Shown in pieces: positions 6,197-11,149 of a DNA stretch of 11,149 bases. The DNA is taken from assembly GCA_028277545.1 (NCBI GenBank), contig JANQGB010000422.1, positions 1 through 11,149 on the forward strand. Direction: 5' to 3'. Position 1 is the first letter of the stretch. Each line of letters begins with the position of its first letter. A model generated the notes under the pieces. The model saw only the letters and a list, made by a program, of their open reading frames with translations, searched no databases and was not told the DNA's origin. The stretch is from Phycisphaerae bacterium (GTDB taxonomy: Bacteria > Planctomycetota > Phycisphaerae > UBA1845). A program made the translations under genes and the position numbers.

Positions 6197-6673
6197 ATGC
6201 CAGTCGCCGATGACGACTTTTACGAGACGATGGACCTGATGGGGCGGGTGGTGGAGCGCATGGCAGGCGTGTACAGCACGCCCCACGATTTTGGCACGGG
6301 TGATCTTCTGCACCGCGCGGAAATTCACACGGTGCAAGCCATCGGTGATTACCCTGGGCTCAGCGTCACGGCCTTGGCCGGGCGACTGAAGGTGACCAAA
6401 GGGGCCGTTTCTCAGATGGTAGGCCGGCTGCTCAAAAAAGACCTGGTCGAACGTACCTACGCGCCTGGCAGCGCGAAGGAAACGCAACTGCATCTGACCG
6501 AGCGCGGCCAGGTCGCGCGCCAGGGACACGAGGCCTACCACGTGAAGGTGCACGGATTCGTGAAAGAGTGCCTGGGATCGCGCTTCAATGAGCGGGCGGC
6601 GTTATACCGGGAAGTGTTCACGGAACTCGAATCAATCCTTGACCAGATGGAGTCCTTGAAGCCGCGGGGATAG
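6197..6673 (+). CDS. MarR-family transcriptional regulator
   Basis: A 158-residue winged-helix regulator that binds DNA as a dimer and probably represses its own gene and the neighbouring methyltransferase gene. The fold shows as an N-terminal dimerisation helix (FYETMDLMGRVVERM), a helix with LHRAEIHTVQAIG, the helix-turn-helix LSVTALAGRLKVTKGAVSQMVGRLLKKDL (about 55-83, written here in part) and a wing with VERTYAP...TQLHLTERG (84-104). C-terminal helices follow. The longest frame opens at GTG 6179, but that codon lies inside the promoter -10 region, so ATG 6197 is chosen. It has no ribosome-binding site and would be read leaderless. The TAG at 6671 is followed 55 bases later by the methyltransferase on the same strand. 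The effector ligand is unknown, and there are few cysteines for redox sensing. Confidence 0.9.
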   Translation: MPVADDDFYETMDLMGRVVERMAGVYSTPHDFGTGDLLHRAEIHTVQAIGDYPGLSVTALAGRLKVTKGAVSQMVGRLLKKDLVERTYAPGSAKETQLHLTERGQVARQGHEAYHVKVHGFVKECLGSRFNERAALYREVFTELESILDQMESLKPRG

Positions 6674-6682
6674 CCGCCGCTC

Positions 6683-6701
6683 GGGGTCAGGGAGTTTTTT
6701 T
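6683..6701 (+). other. Repeat-end-like sequence and T-run after the MarR gene
   Basis: GGGGTCAGG (6683-6691) is identical to nine bases of the terminal repeat of elements A/B and is followed, after a short mismatch, by a run of seven T (6695-6701). It starts ten bases after the marR stop codon. It may be a degenerate solo end of the same repeat family, or a weak terminator/attenuator between the two genes; the preceding hairpin is poor. Chance cannot be excluded. Confidence 0.35.
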
Positions 6702-6704
6702 GAG

Positions 6705-6731
6705 CATATTGTATAGGAGCTAAACAACATG
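6705..6731. promoter_or_regulatory. Second palindromic operator, over RBS and start of the methyltransferase gene
   Basis: CATATTGTATAG (6705-6716) and CTAAACAACATG (6720-6731) are inverted at 10 of 12 positions around GAG. The left arm read on the minus strand is CTATACAATATG, identical in its first nine bases to the right arm of the marR operator, and the centre is again 3 bases. The site includes the Shine-Dalgarno AGGAG (6715-6719) and the ATG (6729-6731). I see no convincing promoter here, so binding may block read-through from the marR promoter or an unseen internal start. Confidence 0.65.
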
Positions 6732-7337
6732 ACTGCGGACGCCTGTAAAGACCTCGAACCGGCAAGCACCAGCGCGAGTGTGCGGGGTGGGAACCATGTG
6801 TGTCCGGCCAGCATGGCCTGGACGTTAGACAACCCCCTTCGCCGCTGGCTGACCGGCAGTCGCCGGATCGCGAAGCGGTATCTGCGCGAAGGGATGGTCG
6901 TCCTGGATGTCGGATGCGGGCCGGCCCCGATGCTGCTGGACATGGCCCGGGTGGTCGGCCGCACTGGCCGAATCATCTGCGCCGACATCCAGGAAGAGAT
7001 GCTGGCCCACGTCCAACGAAAGGCGGAGCGTGCGAGAATCCTGCAGCAGGTCCAGGTGCATCTTTGCGAGCCGAACTGGCTCGGCCTGAACCCGGAGACC
7101 GCCGACTTCGCCCTCGCGTTCTGGATGGTGCATGAAGCGCCGGACCCCGATCAGCTATTGGCACAGATCGTCGACACGCTTCGACCAGGCGGGCAGTTCC
7201 TGATCGTCGAGCCGCGCGTGCACGTGCGCGAGCAGGACTTCGAGCAGATTCTTCAACTGGCCAGACAACGAAACCTGGTTGAGATTGAGCGACCACGCAT
7301 TCGTATGAGCCGCGCCGCCCTGCTCCAGAGGACGTAG
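6729..7337 (+). CDS. Class I SAM-dependent methyltransferase
   Basis: A 202-residue Rossmann-fold methyltransferase. Motif I is VLDVGCGPA (58-66), the ribose-binding acidic residue is D86 in ICADIQ, the FALAFWMVHE strand is at 127-136, LRPGG is at 151-155 and FLIVEPRVHV at 157-166. The segment CPASMAWTLDNPLRRWL (25-41) and the ending SRAALL match a widespread bacterial and archaeal family of small methyltransferases that start with a Cys-Pro and LDNxxRR signature and often sit beside regulators; their substrate is not established. One departure from the usual family form is CGPAP where CGPGF is common. The ATG at 6729 has AGGAG nine bases upstream. Co-transcription with marR is likely. The TAG stop (7335-7337) directly touches the left edge of repeat copy C. 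Confidence 0.9.
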   Translation: MTADACKDLEPASTSASVRGGNHVCPASMAWTLDNPLRRWLTGSRRIAKRYLREGMVVLDVGCGPAPMLLDMARVVGRTGRIICADIQEEMLAHVQRKAERARILQQVQVHLCEPNWLGLNPETADFALAFWMVHEAPDPDQLLAQIVDTLRPGGQFLIVEPRVHVREQDFEQILQLARQRNLVEIERPRIRMSRAALLQRT

Positions 7338-7597
7338 ACGGGTCGGGCTACTTTCTCGTGTTGACCAACACCCGCGGGCAAGGAGGGTGCGACGGAGGAT
7401 GCCGAGGTATGATAGAGGGTGAGGTCGGCTGCCGGGGCCGTCAGGAGGCCATCAGTGTCACCGCTGGTCAGCTTCATGCATCGGCCCACGCCCTCCGCAA
7501 CTCCGTCGAGCAACTCCATCTTGACAGCCTGCCAGTGGCGTATCAGGCCGGAAAGGAGGTCGTTCACGGCCCGAAATAAAGTAGCCTGACCCCTTTT
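7338..7597. repeat. Repeat copy C, complete but diverged
   Basis: Left end GGGTCGGGCTACTTT (7340-7354; one mismatch to copy B) and right end AAAGTAGCCTGACCCCTT (7578-7595; identical to copy B) followed by TT. The interior shares with B, at the same distances, an ungapped 90-base block starting ATGATAGAGG (60 of 90 identical by my count) and the last ~80 bases (CTGACAGC, GCGTATC, GGTCGT and AATAAAGTAG). It has the same orientation as A and B. It fills the whole gap between the convergent methyltransferase and kinase genes; its edges touch both stop codons. No coding potential is supported on either strand. Confidence 0.85.
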
Positions 7598-10500
7598 AGC
7601 GGTCCTGTAGTACACGCAGGGCCGCATGACATAACTCGTCTTCCAGGTGGTCGTCTGCCCGCAGGTGATCCGCCACCGCGACCGGGTCCTGATATTGTTC
7701 AAGTAGCTTATCTACGAGGCGTTCGGCTTGGGGGCGAAGGGCGCGTAGGCGCTGAAGCTGGCTCCAGCGCTCGGACACGGGGACGGAATCCCAGATGCGT
7801 ACCGTGCCGTCACCCGAGGCGGAAGCCAGCATCGTGCCGTCGGGGCTGAAGGTGACCGTGTACACGTAGTTCTTGTGCCCACGCAAGAGCCCCACCTGCT
7901 CGAACCGGTCCGTATCCCAGATTATGATGTTGCCGTCATTACCGCAGGAGGCGATTCGTGATCCATTCGGGCTGAAGGCGAAGCTGTACACCTCACCTAT
8001 GTGCCCCGTCAGGGTGGCCAGTTCCTCACCAGTGCCAAGATCCCACACGCGAACTCCGACGTCCTTGCGGCAAACAGCAAGCAGGGCGCAGTCCGGGCTG
8101 AAGCGGATGGAGGAGTAACGCTCCGCGCCGGTCTCGATGCACTGTACCAGTTCGTTTGGGTTGGTGTTCACCTTGAAGACCCGAATCTCGGTGTCCACGA
8201 GTTCGGCTCGCAGCTTACCGTCACTACTGGTCGTGCGACCGCCGTACACTTGCTCCAGGCCGGCGGCGTCGTGGAGCCGGCTCCACACGTCCCGTTCCCG
8301 GTCAAGAATTACCTCAAACAGCCGGGAGTCCGCTTCTGTTCGAGGCGAGACCAGCCGAGTTGCGGTGACCGGCTCCCAAACCGCAACCTGTGCCGAATCT
8401 TCGCCGTCATAGCCGATCAGCCGCGACCCGTCCGGCGTGAATCCCAGCGCCTTCCAGGGGTAGGTCGCGCGGACTACCGCCACGGGGCCGCCACCCCAGA
8501 TGTCCCATAGTCGCACTGTCTCGTCCCAGGCACTTGACGCCAACAGATCCGGCAGGCGCGGATCAGGATTGAACGTCACCCGGTAGACGTACCTCTCGTG
8601 ACCGTGCAGCACCAGTCGGGCGTCACGTTGCCAAGCCCAGACACTCACGCCCGCTGCTGTCATGCCGGCGAGCAACACATCGTCGCCGGAGAAGACCAGC
8701 GAAGATCGAAAGCCCTCGCCAATCGTACGCACTAACTGCCCCGTCGCCATATCCCAGATGCGCGTGGTTTGATCCGTGGACGCAGAGGCCAGATACGCGC
8801 CGTCCTGCGAAAATGCTACTCCCCTGACGGGTCCCGCGTGGCCCTGCAGGGTGTTCACGAGCTGCAGCGTGTTCGCATCGTGAACAGAGACGTATCGGTC
8901 ACGCATACCGACTGCCAGAAACGATCCGTCAGGGTTGAAGGCCAGCGATATGCCGTCCGTCGGCAACCTCACCTCGGCCAGCCAGTGGCCGTCGGTGGTA
9001 ACCACACGTAGCTTGCGGCGGCGCTCCACAAAAGCCAGCCGCTGCCCCTTGGCATCGAACGCGTATGGCGTCTCGTCTCGCCAATCCTCCAGTTCAGACA
9101 ACCGCATTCTGATGTTGCCTGTATCGGTTTCGGCAACCGTGAGGACCTGGTCCTCGGCCATGAAGGCAATCAGGGATCCGTCGGGGCTGAAACGAGTGCG
9201 CCGCGCGAGGTCTCCCGCAACCGGCAAGGTAACTGTGCGCGATTGAGTCAGGACGTCCCAGATGATTAACTTGTTATCACCCTCGATCGACGCTGCCAAG
9301 TGAGACGCGCCCGGAGAGAGGCACAGTGCTGCCAAGTCCCTGGCATCACGGAAGATTGCGAGTGTGTCCCCTGTCAGCAGGTTCGTCAATTCGACGGCGC
9401 CGTCACGGCCCAGGGCGGCGATCATTTCGCCGTCGGCCCGGCGGGCCACGACCGCAACGTGAGAGCGGTGCCCGGCGCATGCGTGAGAGGCTATCTCCGT
9501 GTTCAGCCGGGATGCCAGGTGACGCCATTCCCAACCCCGGTGTTCTTCCGGAGCGGCTTCCAGCTGGTCCAGCGCTCGGAATGGATCAGTATCTGCCACG
9601 GCGTCGGCGGCGGCTACATTGGCCCGGTAGGCTGACCAGCGAGCGGCAGCCTCATTCAGCGTTGCCTGCTGTTCTTCTACCTGGGCCCTCTTCTCTCCCC
9701 GCACCGCACGCACAGCGAGGGTTGCAGAGGTGATGACTCCTGCTATCAGGATGATTACAGCCGCCGCCAGGCCAGTAACCAGCCCGCGGTTGCGTTTGGC
9801 AAACTTACGAAGCTGGTAGAATGTGCTGGGCGGATGGGCGGTGATCGGTTGGTCGGCCAGGTAGCGGCGAATGTCCGCGGCCATCTCGGCAGCCGTCTGG
9901 TAGCGCCGGATGCGGTCCTTGTCCAGGGCCTTGGTGACAATGGTGTCTATCTCGTCGCGAAAGACGGTGCGGATCGAGCCCAGGCGGGTGGGCTCCTCCT
10001 CGCGGATCATCCGCGCCGCCTCCGGAATCGACGTGTGCCGCAGGTCGAAGGGTGGCCGGCCGGCCAGCAGTTCGTAGAGCATGGCCCCCAAGGCGTAGAT
10101 GTCGCTGCGGTTGTCCAGCGCCGCCGAATCGCCGCAAACCTGTTCGGGGCTCATATACGTGATAGTCCCGACCAACTGCCCGACATCGGTCCGCACGGTA
10201 GTCAGTTGTATGTCTGAGTCCGTGGCCCTAGCCACTCCGAAATCCAGAACCTTGGGCTGTCCAATACCGGCCAGGTCCGCACCAGCATCAGCCGCGGCGG
10301 CGGACGGCGCTTCCACAACCAACACGTTTTCCGGCTTCAGATCGCGGTGCACAATACCACGCTGATGCGCGTGCTGGACCGCGTCGCAGACGCGGGCCAT
10401 GAGTTCCAAACGCGCCCGAGTACCCAGGTCGTGCTGTCGGGCGTACCCGCGCATCTCCACGCCCTCCACGTACTCCATTGCGAAATAGGGTTGGCGGCCC

Positions 10501-10970
10501 GCCTCGGTGCTCACCTCGCCGGCTTCGTGGATCTGGGCGATGCCGGGATGCTGCAGCCGTCCCAGGACATCGGCTTCGAACTTGAAGCGCCGCAGCAGGC
10601 CTCGAGAGAGGACGCCGGGTCGGATCATCTTCAGTGCCACGCGCCGGCGCGGATGATCCTGCTCGGCCAGGTAGACGGTGCCCATGCCCCCTTCGCCCAA
10701 ACGATCAAGAACGCGGTAGGGGCCGATCCGGTCAGGGATCATGCCCGCGTCGCCCACGGCTTTGGCGAGCAGGTCCTGGCCGATCCCGAGCTGTCCGTCG
10801 TCGAACACGTCGTCTTGGATCGTGTCGTGGGCCAGCAGCGACTCGACCTTGCGGCGTAGCTCCGGCTCATCCGCGCAATGCTCGTCCAGATAGGAGATAC
10901 GTTCCGCGGGAGGCAGGTCGGCCACGGCATGGAAGAGTTGCTTCAGGCGCGCGTGCTGTGGTTCGCTCAC
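7596..10970 (-). CDS. Membrane Ser/Thr protein kinase with C-terminal WD40 propellers
   Basis: A Hanks-type Ser/Thr kinase of 1124 residues if read from GTG 10970. That codon overlaps the sigma-factor TGA as GTGA and has GAGGAG eight bases upstream; the ATG at 11024 lies inside the sigma gene and is less likely. Order: an N-terminal helical segment typical of planctomycete kinases (LFHAVADLPPAER...LRRKVESLL); a kinase domain at about 85-370 with LGEGGMGTVYLA, K114, E132, HRDLKPEN (catalytic D210), DFG (D243) and TYMSPEQ, all intact, so active; a helix at about 396-420; then about 13 WD40-like blades (about 490-1060). The clearest blades end RIWD, RLWD, RVWD and IIWD, the rest are degenerate, and together they are enough for two propellers. 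The tail with LRADDHLEDELCHAAL is common in this class. The propellers probably face outside and sense or scaffold partners. The TAA stop abuts the terminal repeat of copy C. Confidence 0.92.
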   Translation of the reverse strand: MSEPQHARLKQLFHAVADLPPAERISYLDEHCADEPELRRKVESLLAHDTIQDDVFDDGQLGIGQDLLAKAVGDAGMIPDRIGPYRVLDRLGEGGMGTVYLAEQDHPRRRVALKMIRPGVLSRGLLRRFKFEADVLGRLQHPGIAQIHEAGEVSTEAGRQPYFAMEYVEGVEMRGYARQHDLGTRARLELMARVCDAVQHAHQRGIVHRDLKPENVLVVEAPSAAAADAGADLAGIGQPKVLDFGVARATDSDIQLTTVRTDVGQLVGTITYMSPEQVCGDSAALDNRSDIYALGAMLYELLAGRPPFDLRHTSIPEAARMIREEEPTRLGSIRTVFRDEIDTIVTKALDKDRIRRYQTAAEMAADIRRYLADQPITAHPPSTFYQLRKFAKRNRGLVTGLAAAVIILIAGVITSATLAVRAVRGEKRAQVEEQQATLNEAAARWSAYRANVAAADAVADTDPFRALDQLEAAPEEHRGWEWRHLASRLNTEIASHACAGHRSHVAVVARRADGEMIAALGRDGAVELTNLLTGDTLAIFRDARDLAALCLSPGASHLAASIEGDNKLIIWDVLTQSRTVTLPVAGDLARRTRFSPDGSLIAFMAEDQVLTVAETDTGNIRMRLSELEDWRDETPYAFDAKGQRLAFVERRRKLRVVTTDGHWLAEVRLPTDGISLAFNPDGSFLAVGMRDRYVSVHDANTLQLVNTLQGHAGPVRGVAFSQDGAYLASASTDQTTRIWDMATGQLVRTIGEGFRSSLVFSGDDVLLAGMTAAGVSVWAWQRDARLVLHGHERYVYRVTFNPDPRLPDLLASSAWDETVRLWDIWGGGPVAVVRATYPWKALGFTPDGSRLIGYDGEDSAQVAVWEPVTATRLVSPRTEADSRLFEVILDRERDVWSRLHDAAGLEQVYGGRTTSSDGKLRAELVDTEIRVFKVNTNPNELVQCIETGAERYSSIRFSPDCALLAVCRKDVGVRVWDLGTGEELATLTGHIGEVYSFAFSPNGSRIASCGNDGNIIIWDTDRFEQVGLLRGHKNYVYTVTFSPDGTMLASASGDGTVRIWDSVPVSERWSQLQRLRALRPQAERLVDKLLEQYQDPVAVADHLRADDHLEDELCHAALRVLQDR

Positions 10971-11149
10971 GAAAGTGGCTCCTCGTTCAACTCGGAGCGC
11001 AACCAGGCGCGGGCCATGCGCCACTCGCGCTTCACGGTGGCGGTGGAGATCCCCAGCACATGCGCCGTCTCTTCAACACCGAGGCCGGCCAGAAACCGCA
11101 ACTCGACGATGCGGCACTGCCGCGGATCGACAGTCGCCAGCTTCTCCAT
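10967..11149 (-). CDS. ECF sigma factor, C-terminal part (5' end outside window)
   Basis: The last 60 or so residues of an extracytoplasmic-function sigma factor of the planctomycete type. Region 4 is complete: DPRQCRIVELRFLAGLGVEE followed by ETAHVLGISTATVKREW, a helix-turn-helix for the -35 element, and the closing RMARAWLRSEL. The frame is open to the window edge, and the Met at 11149 is probably internal because regions 1-3 are missing. The TGA (10967-10969) overlaps the GTG start of the kinase, so both are translated from one mRNA. Sigma factors of this type are often encoded beside Ser/Thr kinases and are thought to be controlled by them rather than by a classical anti-sigma factor; that link here is inferred from adjacency. 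Confidence 0.9.
   Translation of the reverse strand: MEKLATVDPRQCRIVELRFLAGLGVEETAHVLGISTATVKREWRMARAWLRSELNEEPLS

Noticed and set aside
7355..7577. A minus-strand frame through copy C with a related frame in A and B (AEG...KLT...DGL)
   Set aside because: In A and B the frame is stopped, A/B differences in it are mostly non-synonymous, and C versus B keeps few residues; this fits DNA homology of a non-coding repeat, not a protein.
10971..11024. ATG at 11024 as the kinase start
   Set aside because: It would overlap the sigma-factor gene by 58 bases and add residues without family likeness; GTG 10970 has a good GAGGAG site and the usual four-base coupling.
1..11149. tRNA, rRNA, riboswitch or plasmid/phage genes
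   Set aside because: No cloverleaf, rRNA-like stretch, known riboswitch core, integrase, transposase or phage structural gene was found by reading both strands.

Overview
The window is GC-rich and densely coding, and it most probably comes from a planctomycete (Planctomycetota). Three things point there. A Hanks-type Ser/Thr kinase with a long C-terminal WD40 region is translationally coupled to an ECF sigma factor of the planctomycete type. Two small membrane proteins carry a C-terminal C-x2-C-x11-C-x2-C knuckle with a YDLxG-like core, common in that phylum. Lipoprotein and small-membrane-protein genes of unknown function are frequent. The lineage is inferred from protein style only; no rRNA or marker gene is present.

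Layout. 1-2750: a lipid or cofactor-like cluster. The 3' end of an unidentified gene overlaps a UbiA-type prenyltransferase by ATGA. The prenyltransferase converges, with a 20-bp 3' overlap, on a radical SAM enzyme that is itself ATGA-coupled to an upstream four-helix membrane protein. 2881-3405: an MsrB methionine sulfoxide reductase with a lipoprotein signal peptide. 3661-5703: a lipoprotein of unknown function followed by two tandem membrane proteins with zinc-knuckle tails. 5702-7597: two adjacent copies (A truncated, B complete) and one distant copy (C) of an apparently non-autonomous ~0.26-kb repeat with terminal inverted repeats. B and C bracket a two-gene MarR regulator/SAM-methyltransferase unit. 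7596-11149 (minus strand): an ECF sigma factor (5' end outside the window) GTGA-coupled to an 1124-residue membrane kinase with about 13 WD40 blades.

The most interesting part is 5700-7600. The complete repeat has perfect 18-bp terminal inverted repeats, and the outer edges of the repeats touch the stop codons of three separate genes. The MarR/methyltransferase pair between copies B and C has two matching palindromic sites (half-site CTATACAAT, 3-nt centre). One covers a strong sigma70-like promoter that appears to give a leaderless marR mRNA. The other covers the ribosome-binding site and start codon of the methyltransferase gene. This suggests a self-regulated two-gene unit carried between, or trimmed by, repeats. 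Stretches without genes longer than 300 bases: only 5704-6196, which is filled by repeats A and B and the marR promoter.
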